This document shows, in pieces, positions 1-12,497 of a DNA stretch of 64,000 bases (position 1 is the stretch's first letter; each line of letters begins with the position of its first letter). The stretch comes from Microbispora rosea subsp. aerata (lineage in GTDB: Bacteria; Actinomycetota; Actinomycetes; Streptosporangiales; Streptosporangiaceae), in the NCBI RefSeq assembly GCF_014647835.1, contig NZ_BMPY01000002.1:124001-188000 (forward strand). The letters run 5' to 3'. The translations under genes were made by a program, and so were the position numbers. The notes below the pieces were generated by a model. It did no database searches, was not told the origin of the DNA, and was given only the letters and a program-made list of their open reading frames with translations.

Positions 1-2
1 CC

Positions 3-647
3 GGCTCGTTCGCGACGCTCCCGCCGACCCGCATGGACACCACCCTCGCCAGGACGCCGCGTACGGACCTGCGGATCCCGTACGGCGAGGCGCGCTGCGA
101 CCCGGCGACGATCCCGCCGGTCAAGCCGGCCACGGTGGTCGCCCGCGTCCAGGTCGGCGACGACCCGCCGCGGAGGGTGGAGTTTCCCGTCCGCCATCCC
201 GATCCCACGCTGGACGGGCTGGTGAAGGCCGAATGCGGGGCCTACATTCTGCGCCAGTCGGTGGACGTGACCTTCGGCGACACGTGGACCCGGGTGGGCC
301 GCGCCCTGCACGGCGACCTCGTCGTCACCAGGAAGGGCGGATCGGAGCCGGTGGCCGTCGACGACCTCGGCGCCACCACGCACTACACGCTGCTCCCCCG
401 CTCCGGCAAGCGCCGTCCCGTGGCGGTGCTCGCGGCGGACGCCGCGCGGCTGGAGATTCCGATCGAGGTCACTCCCATGCGCTGCGACTGGCACGCGTTC
501 GCCGAGGCCAAGAAGGCGTACCTGTTCCCGGTGTACGGCACGGTGGGCGGCGGGGAGAGGCGCTACCTCATCGCGACGCCTCCGCCCTCGGTGCAGCAGA
601 CGTTCCTGTCGTACGCGCAGGACGTGTGCGGCGTCGGCGGGTCCTGA
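3..647 (+). CDS. Hypothetical protein, 5' end cut by the window
   Basis: The frame is open from base 3, ten codons before the first ATG (base 33), so the true start most likely lies outside the window; the visible part is at least 204 residues. It is rich in short beta-type stretches, has few hydrophobic segments, and carries only three Cys (GEARC, KAEC, DVCG), which would suit an exported domain. No signal peptide or catalytic motif can be seen in the part available. I do not recognise the family. Its last 80 bases overlap, in opposite orientation, the 3' end of the DUF2784 gene. A shorter protein starting at base 33 is possible, but the continuous open frame upstream argues against it. Confidence 0.6.
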   Translation, partial: GSFATLPPTRMDTTLARTPRTDLRIPYGEARCDPATIPPVKPATVVARVQVGDDPPRRVEFPVRHPDPTLDGLVKAECGAYILRQSVDVTFGDTWTRVGRALHGDLVVTRKGGSEPVAVDDLGATTHYTLLPRSGKRRPVAVLAADAARLEIPIEVTPMRCDWHAFAEAKKAYLFPVYGTVGGGERRYLIATPPPSVQQTFLSYAQDVCGVGGS

Positions 648-984
648 TCACGACACCGGCCCAGGAGGCGAGCACGACGGCGATCACGGCCAGCCGGACG
701 TGCCAGACGTACGCCTCCGGGTAGACGACCCCCTCGATGTAGGTGTCGATGAAGCCGCCGGGCAGCAGACCGCGTTCGCCCGCCCTGGCCCGCCCCCAGT
801 TTTCCAGCGCGGTCAGCGGGCACTCCACGAGCCCGGCGAGCTGCACCAGCCCCCAGGCGCACAGCGCGAGGTGCGGCCAGATCAGCCGGGGCCGCCACCA
901 GGCGAGGAAGCCGCCGAGGGCGATGTAGGCGACGACGAGGAAATGCGCCGCCATCGTGGCCTGCCACACCAGCCGGTAGATCAC
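568..984 (-). CDS. DUF2784 family membrane protein
   Basis: A 138-residue protein with about four hydrophobic segments (roughly 8-28, 35-55, 95-118 and a central weak one) and a basic, Arg-rich cytoplasmic tail. The order of features, with a WW-R motif in the first loop, a Cys-Pro-Leu-Thr-x-x-E-N-W motif near residue 55-64 and a Gly-rich stretch before the last helix, is that of DUF2784 inner-membrane proteins, whose role is unknown. The start is a GTG directly after a perfect hairpin (985-1015); the Shine-Dalgarno AAGGAGG sits in the hairpin arm seven bases before the GTG. The 3' end overlaps the opposite-strand gene by 80 bases. It lies 93 bases downstream of the subtilisin gene on the same strand. 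Confidence 0.8.
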   Translation of the reverse strand: MIYRLVWQATMAAHFLVVAYIALGGFLAWWRPRLIWPHLALCAWGLVQLAGLVECPLTALENWGRARAGERGLLPGGFIDTYIEGVVYPEAYVWHVRLAVIAVVLASWAGVVIRTRRRRTRPARTTGTSAAPRAEASR

Positions 985-1015
985 GGTCTACCCTCCTTGT
1001 GAAGGAGGGTAGACC
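985..1015 (-). promoter_or_regulatory. Perfect 14-bp hairpin that buries the DUF2784 ribosome-binding site
   Basis: The arms 985-998 and 1002-1015 are perfect inverted repeats with a 3-base loop. On the minus strand the second arm reads AAGGAGGGTAGACC and is followed at once by the GTG start, so the whole Shine-Dalgarno is paired in the RNA. It lies downstream of the subtilisin stop and may also end that transcript, but no T-tract follows. A 31-bp dyad operator is the alternative reading. Confidence 0.75.
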
Positions 1016-1076
1016 GGCACGGCCCCGCCCGCCATGCGGCGGACCGCCCGGACGCGTACCCGGTCCGGGCGGCGGC

Positions 1077-2720
1077 TCAGGGCGAGACGGTGGCGGCGCG
1101 TGCGGCGTCCACGAGGCCGTGGCCGAAGAAGCCGTTCTTCGCCTTGGGGCCCTCGCACATCTGGGCCTCGCCGGTGCCGTAGCGGAAGGTGCGCGGCGAG
1201 GGGCAGCCCTTCGGGATCGCCGTCGCGTACAGCAGGCGCTCCACCTGTGCGGGGTCCATGTGGAGCCCGCCCTTGCCCGGCTTGCCGAACCGGCCGATGA
1301 TCAGCGCCGCCACGCCGGTGACGTGCGGCGCGGCCATGGAGGTGCCCTCCATGTACTGGTAGTAGGCGCACGTGCCGCCCTGGCAGTCGCGGATCACCGA
1401 GGACGTCCTCGGCTTGCCCTCGGCGTCGAGGAGGCCCTTGGCCCGCAGGACGTTCTCGGGGGCGGCGGCCAGGATCTCCCGGGCCACGCCCTTGAGCGCG
1501 GTGCCGCTGTCGAAGATGTCACCGCCCGGCGCGGTGATGTCGGCCTGCTCGACGCCGTAGTCGGAGTACGGCGCCTTACGGCCGCTGGGGCCGACGGACG
1601 ACACCGAGATGACGCCGTCGAGCTCGGCGGGGACGTTGAGGCAGGTGTTGTCGATGGTCCGCTTCTTCTCGGCGCCGGGCGGGAAGTCGGGGCTGGAGGT
1701 GTCCGCCTTCGGCTTTCCGAGGTCGCCGCCGCCGTTGCCGATGGCCGTGATCAGCGTGACGCCGTGCGCGCGGGCGTACGCGACCGCCCGGCGCATGCCC
1801 TCCAGGATCCCCCGCTGCTCCAGCCGCTCCCTGGGCGTGTCGCTCGGGTTGTCGGCGCAGTTGAACGTCCACGGGTCGACGTAGAAGCTCATGTTGACCA
1901 CGTCGACGCCGACGTCGGCGGCGTACGTCAGGGCGTCCATGGTGGGCTTGAGGAAGAAGAAGCCCGAGTCGGTGCCGGCGCGGAGGTTGACCAGCGAGAC
2001 GTCGGGGGCGACCCCGCTGACGCCGAGGCCGTTGATCGGCGAGCCGATCGTGCTCGCGACATGGGTACCGTGGCCGTCGTCGTCGACGTCGGCCGGATCT
2101 TTGCAGCCCTTGTGCTCGCAGGGGCCGTCGAGCTTCCTGCCGTTGTCGTCGGTGGGCTGGTCGATCACGAAGTTGCGGCTCAGCGCCCGGTTGAAGTTCG
2201 GCGCGATGTCCGGGTGCTTGCCGTCGATCCCGGTGTCGATGACGCCGACGAGCACCTTGTGGCTGCCCCGGGCCTTGGCGTACGACCCGGCGGGGGTGGC
2301 GCCGATCATCTTCATGTCCCACTGGCGGCTCGACAGCGGGTCGCCGCCGGACGTCTTCCCCGTGCCCGCCGCGGCCGGAGTGCCCGCCGCGGCCGGGGCG
2401 CCCGCGGACGCGGGCACTCCGGCGACCTTGCCGACGGGACGGTCGAGCGTGACGCCGACCACGGAGGGATCGGACCCGATCTTCACGGGATCGGAGGCGC
2501 GCACGATGAGGTAGCCGAGCTTGTCGTCCCGCGCCTGGATCGTTCCTCCGGCCGCCTTCACCGCCCGCTGCGCGGCCGGCAGGCCGCCGTCCTTGTAGAA
2601 GACCAGGTAGTTCCCGGCCGGCTCGGACGCGGTCGCCGGCCCCGGCGGGAGCGCGGCCCCCAGCCCGCCGAGCAGCGTGATGGACATGATGGCCCCGGCG
2701 AGCCGCCCCCGTGCGTGCAA
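1077..2720 (-). CDS. Secreted S8 (subtilisin-like) serine protease
   Basis: A 547-residue preproenzyme. A signal peptide (RGRLAG then a hydrophobic core, probable cut after ATA near residue 31) precedes an inhibitor I9-like propeptide (about 37-92), an Ala/Pro/Gly linker (100-125) and the peptidase domain. The triad is visible: Asp162 in VIDTGIDG, His217 in GHGTHVA and Ser461 in GTSMAAPH, with oxyanion Asn329 in AIGNGG. Two inserts carrying Cys pairs (CEHKGC near 201-206, CQGGTC near 446-451) probably form disulfides. The TTG start is preferred because AGGAGG lies just upstream (4-base spacing, rather short) and it keeps the positively charged signal-peptide start; an ATG at 2687 is the alternative. 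It stands alone between two terminator-like hairpins. The substrate is unknown. Confidence 0.92.
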   Translation of the reverse strand: MHARGRLAGAIMSITLLGGLGAALPPGPATASEPAGNYLVFYKDGGLPAAQRAVKAAGGTIQARDDKLGYLIVRASDPVKIGSDPSVVGVTLDRPVGKVAGVPASAGAPAAAGTPAAAGTGKTSGGDPLSSRQWDMKMIGATPAGSYAKARGSHKVLVGVIDTGIDGKHPDIAPNFNRALSRNFVIDQPTDDNGRKLDGPCEHKGCKDPADVDDDGHGTHVASTIGSPINGLGVSGVAPDVSLVNLRAGTDSGFFFLKPTMDALTYAADVGVDVVNMSFYVDPWTFNCADNPSDTPRERLEQRGILEGMRRAVAYARAHGVTLITAIGNGGGDLGKPKADTSSPDFPPGAEKKRTIDNTCLNVPAELDGVISVSSVGPSGRKAPYSDYGVEQADITAPGGDIFDSGTALKGVAREILAAAPENVLRAKGLLDAEGKPRTSSVIRDCQGGTCAYYQYMEGTSMAAPHVTGVAALIIGRFGKPGKGGLHMDPAQVERLLYATAIPKGCPSPRTFRYGTGEAQMCEGPKAKNGFFGHGLVDAARAATVSP

Positions 2721-2844
2721 CGATCCTCCTCGGTTGCGGGCCCCGGGTGGCGGGGCCCTCGATCGGGCTCAGCATCCTCCCGGCAGCCGCGCTCGCTCGC
2801 AACCCGGCCACCAAGGTGGATATGCCCGTTTTATTCCCATAACT

Positions 2845-2883
2845 CCGTGGCCGTGGTCCGGTCCCCTGGGACCACGGCCGCGG
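2845..2883 (-). terminator. Hairpin terminator downstream of gltD
   Basis: Arms 2845-2859 and 2869-2883 pair over 15 bp (one G-T) around a 9-base loop, 9 bases after the gltD stop. There is no clear T-tract, as is common for high-GC actinobacterial terminators. It would separate gltBD from the subtilisin gene. Confidence 0.65.
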
Positions 2884-2891
2884 ATCACATC

Positions 2892-4376
2892 TCAGACGAG
2901 CGGCCGCGCGGTCGGCGGGATGGGAACGGGCAGGACGGTCCGCCCGCTCAGGTAACGGTCGACCGACGCCGCCGCCGACCGCCCCTCGGCGATCGCCCAC
3001 ACGATCAGCGACTGGCCGCGGCCCATGTCACCGGCCACGAACACGCCCTCGACCGACGTCTCGTACGAGGCGTTCCTGGCGACGTTGCCCCGGGCGTCGA
3101 AGAACGACTCCGGGTCGCCGGACAGCGCGGCGAGGTCGTTGAGCAGCGGGCCCTTCTCCGGGCCGAGGAAGCCCATGGCGAGCGTGACCAGCTCGGCCGG
3201 GATCTCCCGCTCGGTGCCGGGGATCGGCTTGAACCCCGTCTGCGGGCCCTCGACCTCGACCAGGCGCAGCGCCCGCACGTTGCCCTCGTCGTCGCCGACG
3301 AACTCGGTGGTGGAGACCGCGTAGACGCGCTCGCCCGCCCCGGCCTCCAGCTCCTCGTGCGCGCTTTCCATCTTGAACAGCGCCGGGTACGTCGGCCACG
3401 GCTGGCTGCTCGGGCGGGTCGCCGGCGGCCTCGGCATGATCTCCAGCTGGGTGACCGACAGGGCCCCCTGGCGGATCGCCGTGCCGATGCAGTCGGCGCC
3501 GGTGTCGCCGCCGCCGATCACGACGACGTGCTTGCCCTTCGCGGAGATCGGCGACTCGGGATAGTCGCCGAGCTGGGCCTTGTTGGCCGGCGGGAGATAC
3601 TCCATCGCCTGGTAGACGCCCTTGAGCTCGCGGCCGGGCACCGGCAGGTCGCGCCACGCCGTGGCGCCGCCCGCGAGCACGATCGCGTCGAACTCCTCGC
3701 GGAGCCGCGCCACCGTGACGTCCACGCCGACGTTGACGCCGGTGCGGAACTCGGTGCCCTCGGCCTCCATCTGGGCCAGGCGCCGGTCGACGTGCCGCTT
3801 TTCCATCTTGAACTCGGGGATGCCGTAGCGCAGCAGCCCGCCGACGCGGTCGGCCCGCTCGAACACCACCACGTCGTGACCGGCGCGGGTGAGCTGCTGG
3901 GCGGCGGCGAGGCCGGCCGGGCCGGAGCCGACGACCGCGACCCGCTTGCCGGTCTTCGCGGCCGGCGGCTGCGGGGTGATCCACCCCTCGGCGAACGCGC
4001 GGTCGACGATCTCGACCTCGACCCGCTTGATCGCCACCGGGTCGGAGTTGATGCCGAGCACGCACGCCGACTCGCACGGCGCCGGGCACAGGCGACCGGT
4101 GAACTCCGGGAAGTTGTTGGTCGCGTGCAGCCGCTCGATCGCCTCGCGCCAGTCGTCGCGGTAGACGAGGTCGTTCCACTCGGGGATGAGGTTCCCGAGC
4201 GGGCAGCCGTTGTGGCAGAACGGGATGCCGCAGTCCATGCAGCGGGCCGCCTGCTTGGTCAGCGCGGGCCTGGGGAAGTCCTCGTAGACCTCGCGCCAGT
4301 CGCGGATGCGCACGTCGACCGGGCGGCGCGCCGGCAGCTCACGCCCGTGTGTCAGGAACCCCTTCGGGTCAGCCAC
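2892..4376 (-). CDS. gltD: Glutamate synthase (NADPH) small subunit
   Basis: A 494-residue FAD/NADPH-binding electron-transfer subunit that feeds electrons from NADPH through Fe-S clusters to the GltB active site, for glutamine-to-glutamate nitrogen assimilation. The N-terminal Cys clusters CMDCGIPFCHNGCP and CPAPCESACVLG are the expected [4Fe-4S] ligands. Dinucleotide folds follow: VVGSGPAGLAAAQ for FAD near 145-157 and VVIGGGDTGADC for NADPH near 285. Length is normal for the family. It starts with GTG, 91 bases after the gltB stop; the gap holds short tandem repeats. The operon order gltB-gltD is standard. Confidence 0.97.
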   Translation of the reverse strand: MADPKGFLTHGRELPARRPVDVRIRDWREVYEDFPRPALTKQAARCMDCGIPFCHNGCPLGNLIPEWNDLVYRDDWREAIERLHATNNFPEFTGRLCPAPCESACVLGINSDPVAIKRVEVEIVDRAFAEGWITPQPPAAKTGKRVAVVGSGPAGLAAAQQLTRAGHDVVVFERADRVGGLLRYGIPEFKMEKRHVDRRLAQMEAEGTEFRTGVNVGVDVTVARLREEFDAIVLAGGATAWRDLPVPGRELKGVYQAMEYLPPANKAQLGDYPESPISAKGKHVVVIGGGDTGADCIGTAIRQGALSVTQLEIMPRPPATRPSSQPWPTYPALFKMESAHEELEAGAGERVYAVSTTEFVGDDEGNVRALRLVEVEGPQTGFKPIPGTEREIPAELVTLAMGFLGPEKGPLLNDLAALSGDPESFFDARGNVARNASYETSVEGVFVAGDMGRGQSLIVWAIAEGRSAAASVDRYLSGRTVLPVPIPPTARPLV

Positions 4377-4390
4377 TGGTGTACCCCCCT

Positions 4391-4462
4391 CTAGCCCTGC
4401 GCGGAAACAGGCGTGGAAACGGTCAAGGAAACGGTCGGGTGAACGGTCGTGGGGATGCGCAT
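4391..4462 (-). other. Repeat-encoded 23-codon ORF in the gltB-gltD gap
   Basis: Between gltB and gltD the minus strand holds an ATG ORF encoding MRIPTTVHPTVSLTVSTPVS plus three residues, starting 5 bases after the gltB stop. It is made by four imperfect tandem 12-14 bp units related to GGAAACGGTC (plus strand 4403-4414, 4415-4426, 4427-4440, 4441-4452). Only a weak GGGTG precedes the ATG, so translation is uncertain; the repeat itself is clear. Confidence 0.4.
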
Positions 4463-4467
4463 CGGCG

Positions 4468-8997
<4,530 letters not shown>

Positions 8998-9143
8998 GTA
9001 GTCACTCCCGTCGTCATCGTCTGCGTGGAACAGAGGGACGACGTTGGCCCTGCTGCGGTTGAGTGCTTTAGAGATTACAACACGCTGCCGGAATAGTGCC
9101 CCCCAGGTCCGCTTCGCGAACCTTCACAGGTCAGCGCCGTCGA

Positions 9144-9149
9144 TATGGT
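9144..9149 (+). promoter_or_regulatory. -10 element TATGGT of a leaderless start
   Basis: TATGGT lies 6 bases before the ATG at 9156, the spacing that places the transcript 5' end at or next to the start codon in Actinobacteria. No Shine-Dalgarno is present. It decides the start in favour of 9156 over the in-frame GTG at 9096. Confidence 0.6.
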
Positions 9150-9155
9150 GTCCGC

Positions 9156-10703
9156 ATGGGTGGTCATGACGCGATCGACGAACTGCTGGCGGAGGCCGGT
9201 GTGGACGGCCTGCGCCTGCGCGGAGCACTGGCGCTCCTGTCGGACGGCCGCTGGTGGACCCTTCCCGACCTGGTCAGGGAGACCGCGACGTCGCGGCGGA
9301 CGATCGAGTCGCTGCTGCGGGTGCTCCCCCTTGAGCACAGCGGCGACCGGGTCCGTATTCCCAGTGATCAGGCCATCCGCTACAACGTCGGCATCGATAC
9401 GGATATTTCCAGTCTCGGGAATCCGGTCGCCGGAATGGTCGCGGCGCACGCCGAGACGCTCGGACGCCTCGAGACGCTGATCGCCAAGGCTCCCCGGGGC
9501 CGGCACGCGCTCGACCACGTCTCCGCGACCGCCGAGACCGTGCTGCGCCGCGCCCTGCTGCTGGGGCGGCGGTTCTGGCTGCCGGGCGCCCGCCTTCTGT
9601 GCGTCGGCGACCACGACCTGACCTCGCTGGCCGTGCGGATGGTCCACCCCGAGGTCGAGGTCGCCGTGGCCGACGTCGACGACCGCGTGCTGGAGTACAT
9701 CGACGCCCAGGACCTGGGGGTGCGCACCCGCTGGGCCGACCTGCGCCTCGGCCTGCCGCCGTCCCTGCGCGGCTGGGCCGACCTCGCGATCACCGACCCG
9801 CCGTACACGCCCGAGGGGATCGGGCTGTTCGCCGCCCGCGCCGCCGAGGGCCTGCGCGACCGCGAGCGCGGGCGCATCCTCGTGGCGTACGGCGCCTCCG
9901 AGCGCACCCCGATGCTCGCGCTGAAGGTGCAGAAGGCCCTTTTCGATCTCAATCTTCTGCACGAGGCGATATTTCCGCACTTCAACCGGTATCACGGGGC
10001 CGAGGCGATCGGCAGCGCGGCGGACCTGTACGTGCTGCGGCCGACCACGAAGACCTGGCCGGCGGTCGCCTCCCGGCTCGACCGCCTGGCCACGGCCATC
10101 TATACGCACGGCCCCCAGTCCGTGGAGGCCGCCCCGGCCGCGCCGCCGGACGAGGCGGCGGTGACCGGCTTCGGGCCGGACCTGCTCGCCGGCGACTGGC
10201 CGCGCGGCCTGCTGCCGCAGGTGCCGCGCACCCGGCTCGCCACGCTGCTGGCCAAGCCGTACGCCGCCGATCCCGGGCGGGTGGCGATCGCCGTGCCGGC
10301 CGGGCTGGAGGCGGCGCTGCCCCGCCTGCTGCTCGCGACCCGCGCGCGGCACGTGCGGGTGCTCACCGCGGGCCCGGTCGCGGACCTGCCCGCGCTGGCC
10401 GCGCTGCTGGCCCCCGTCTACCGCCTGACGGCCGCGCCCCGGGACGCGGGCCACGTGCTCGACGCCGTACGGCTCGCGCCGCCGGAGGGCGGCCCGGACC
10501 GGGTGGTACGCAAGATCCTGGACAGCGCGCACGGCAAGGTGGCCAACACCTGGCGGGAGGCCCTCACCGAGACGGCCGGGCTCACCAAGCGTCAGGCCAG
10601 GGCGGCCGTCGAGAAGGCCGCGCCGTGGGCCCTCGACGCCACCCCGCTCGAGCTCCCCCTCCACCGGCTCGCCCAGATCACGGCGCGGGCCGCCGCGATC
10701 TGA
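9156..10703 (+). CDS. BpsA-like aminopropyltransferase (branched-chain polyamine synthase family)
   Basis: A 515-residue protein. Residues about 15-75 form a winged-helix-like N-terminal domain (LRGALALLSDGRWWTLPDLV). It is followed by a Rossmann methyltransferase-like domain with GDHD at 151-154 and DPPYTPEG at 214-221; these match the GD-x-D and DPPYT signatures of BpsA, which in hyperthermophiles moves aminopropyl groups from decarboxylated AdoMet to spermidine. A further ~200-residue C-terminal region (about 315-515) is not part of that core and I do not recognise it. It is divergent from gltB and convergent with 10864-11781. Substrate in a mesophilic actinobacterium is not known; another acceptor is possible. 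Confidence 0.75.
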   Translation: MGGHDAIDELLAEAGVDGLRLRGALALLSDGRWWTLPDLVRETATSRRTIESLLRVLPLEHSGDRVRIPSDQAIRYNVGIDTDISSLGNPVAGMVAAHAETLGRLETLIAKAPRGRHALDHVSATAETVLRRALLLGRRFWLPGARLLCVGDHDLTSLAVRMVHPEVEVAVADVDDRVLEYIDAQDLGVRTRWADLRLGLPPSLRGWADLAITDPPYTPEGIGLFAARAAEGLRDRERGRILVAYGASERTPMLALKVQKALFDLNLLHEAIFPHFNRYHGAEAIGSAADLYVLRPTTKTWPAVASRLDRLATAIYTHGPQSVEAAPAAPPDEAAVTGFGPDLLAGDWPRGLLPQVPRTRLATLLAKPYAADPGRVAIAVPAGLEAALPRLLLATRARHVRVLTAGPVADLPALAALLAPVYRLTAAPRDAGHVLDAVRLAPPEGGPDRVVRKILDSAHGKVANTWREALTETAGLTKRQARAAVEKAAPWALDATPLELPLHRLAQITARAAAI

Positions 10704-10743
10704 CGCCCGGACGGGCCTCCCCATGCCCCGGCCGCCCGGCGCC

Positions 10744-10774
10744 CGCGGACCTGGGCCGCGGTTCCAGGCCCGCG
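10744..10774. terminator. Hairpin between convergent genes
   Basis: Arms 10744-10754 and 10764-10774 (CGCGGACCTGG/CCAGGCCCGCG) pair over 11 bp; the single mismatch becomes a G-T pair on the minus-strand RNA. It lies between the BpsA-like gene and the minus-strand operon that ends at 10864, so it may serve both. Confidence 0.5.
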
Positions 10775-10863
10775 TGTGATCCGCCGAGGCGGCCCGCCCC
10801 GCCCCGGCGCGACCGCCGCCGTCACCACACCGGCACCGGCCGCCGGCCGGGCCGCGGGGCGGC

Positions 10864-11781
10864 CTACGGGGCGGGGAGCGTCGGCGGCGAAGCGGCCGTG
10901 GCGGACGGCTGCGGCGCGGACGCGGCGGGAGTGGCGCCGGGCTCGGTGGGCGGCTCCTCGGAGGGCTGGGCGGTGTCGGCCGGGCCGGGCGGCGGCGCGG
11001 GCTCCGACGGCACCCCGGCCACCTTGACCACGCGGCGGAACAGCGCCTTCTCGGCCTCCCGCACCGCCAGGTCGAGCATGATGAAGTCGTCGCGCTCCCC
11101 CGGCTCCGCGCCGTCGGCCCGGCCGATCCAGGTCACCCCGAGGTAGTGCCCCAGGACGTAGGCGTTCGCCTCGCTGTAGGCGCCGAACCTCGCCCGCGCC
11201 GACTCCAGCGGCTGCACCCAGGCGCCCCGGTAGAGCGACCCCAGCGACCGCGCCAGCGTCTCGGCGGCCTCGGCGTCCTGGAGGTTGAACAGGGTGTACT
11301 GCGCGACGTACACCCCGTCCGCCGTGGCGTACAGGCCGCGGACCGCCTGGCTGCATCCGGCCTCGGCCAGGGCGTCGGTGAGGTCGGCTCCCCACACCGC
11401 GCCCGCGCAGGACTGGTCCAGGCGGGCGGTGAGCCTGCGCAGCGTGACCTTCCCCGCGGTGAGCGTCCGCGCGCCGAACACCTCCCTGGCCGTCAGCGGC
11501 GCGGCGTCGGCCTTCCGGTCGCCGATCGGGGCCAGCTCCTTCAGCCCCGGCCAGTATTGGAAGGACGCGGGCAGGCCCTCCCCGACCACGCCGCCCGCGG
11601 CCCGCGCCGGCTGCGGCGGCGCGCCGCCGATCGCGTTGACCGTGAGCGTCAGCACCAGGGCGATCGCCAGCACGCCCACGGCGACCACCGACCACACGAC
11701 GACACGCTGCTGCCGGTCGTCCAGCCCCAGCTCCGACAGTGCGGAGCCGGGCGCGGACGACCGGCGCTTCCGCTTGGTCAT
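10864..11781 (-). CDS. Membrane-anchored extracytoplasmic protein of unknown function
   Basis: A 305-residue protein with a short basic N-terminus (TKRKRRSS), one transmembrane helix near residues 29-50 (VVVWSVVAVGVLAIALVLTL), an extracellular domain of about 190 residues, and a Pro/Ala/Ser-rich low-complexity tail (about 250-305). The domain has two Cys (SCAGAVW and AGCSQAV, about 130 and 147) that could form a disulfide. The ATG at 11781 overlaps the stop of the upstream VIT1-type gene as ATGA, which sets the start and implies translational coupling. I do not recognise the domain. Being cotranscribed with lgt and a VIT1 transporter points to the cell envelope, but no role can be assigned. 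Confidence 0.75.
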   Translation of the reverse strand: MTKRKRRSSAPGSALSELGLDDRQQRVVVWSVVAVGVLAIALVLTLTVNAIGGAPPQPARAAGGVVGEGLPASFQYWPGLKELAPIGDRKADAAPLTAREVFGARTLTAGKVTLRRLTARLDQSCAGAVWGADLTDALAEAGCSQAVRGLYATADGVYVAQYTLFNLQDAEAAETLARSLGSLYRGAWVQPLESARARFGAYSEANAYVLGHYLGVTWIGRADGAEPGERDDFIMLDLAVREAEKALFRRVVKVAGVPSEPAPPPGPADTAQPSEEPPTEPGATPAASAPQPSATAASPPTLPAP

Positions 11782-12497
11782 AGACCGCCGGTTCCGATCA
11801 ACGAGCCCAGGCCCCACGTCAGCGCCGCCGCCACGGAGCCGACCACGAGCTGGCGCAGGCCGCTGAACCACCAGCTGCGGGCCGTCACCCGGGAGACCAG
11901 GGCGCCGGCGGTGAACAGGGCCACCATCGACACCGCGGCGGAGACCCACAGCCCCCGCGCGCCCAGCAGGTACGGCAGGAGCGGGATCACGGCGCCCGCG
12001 CTGAACGCCAGGAACGACGACACGGCCGCCAGCACGGGCGAGGGCAGGTCGTCGGGGTCCACGCCCAGCTCGGCCCGCGTGTGGACCGCCAGCGCCTCCT
12101 CCGGGTCGCGGGAGATCTGCCGGGCGACCTCCCTGGCGGTCTCCGGGTCCACGCCCCGCTGCTCGTACATGCGGGCGAGCTCGGCCTCCTCGGCCTCCGG
12201 ATGCCGCTCCAGCTCACGGCGCTCGACTTCGATCTCCGCCTGCGCGAGCTCGCGCTGGCTGGCGACCGACACGTACTCGCCGCCCGCCATGGAGAACGCG
12301 CCGGCGGCCAGACCGGCGACGCCGGCGAGCGCGATGATCCTGGTCTCCGCGGTGCCGCCCGCGACGCCCGCGATCAGCGCGAAGTTGGAGACCAGGCCGT
12401 CCATCGCGCCGAAGACCGCCGGGCGTAACCAGCCGCCGGTGACGTCCCGGTGCTCGTGGTGAATCTCGGCCCGCGCCCCCGTCGTGGCCTTCGTCAT
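11778..12497 (-). CDS. VIT1/CCC1 family membrane transporter
   Basis: A 239-residue VIT1/CCC1-type protein, a family of Fe(II)/Mn(II) transporters. Helix pair one (GAMDGLVSNFALIAGVAGG) and helix two (GLAAGAFSMAGGEYVSVASQREL) carry the family signature. A Glu-rich cytoplasmic helical region (residues about 82-140, EAEEAELARMYEQRG and DPEEALAVHTRAELG) is where the metal-binding residues of plant VIT1 lie. Three further helices close the protein. It overlaps lgt upstream and the anchored unknown downstream by 4 bp each, so the three form a tight operon. Metal specificity cannot be read from the sequence. Confidence 0.9.
   Translation of the reverse strand: MTKATTGARAEIHHEHRDVTGGWLRPAVFGAMDGLVSNFALIAGVAGGTAETRIIALAGVAGLAAGAFSMAGGEYVSVASQRELAQAEIEVERRELERHPEAEEAELARMYEQRGVDPETAREVARQISRDPEEALAVHTRAELGVDPDDLPSPVLAAVSSFLAFSAGAVIPLLPYLLGARGLWVSAAVSMVALFTAGALVSRVTARSWWFSGLRQLVVGSVAAALTWGLGSLIGTGGL

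Noticed and set aside
999-4394. Very long plus-strand open frame (1131 codons) over subtilisin and gltD
   Set aside because: It is the antisense shadow of two well-identified minus-strand genes; composition is Arg/Gly/Asp/Val-rich with no domain.
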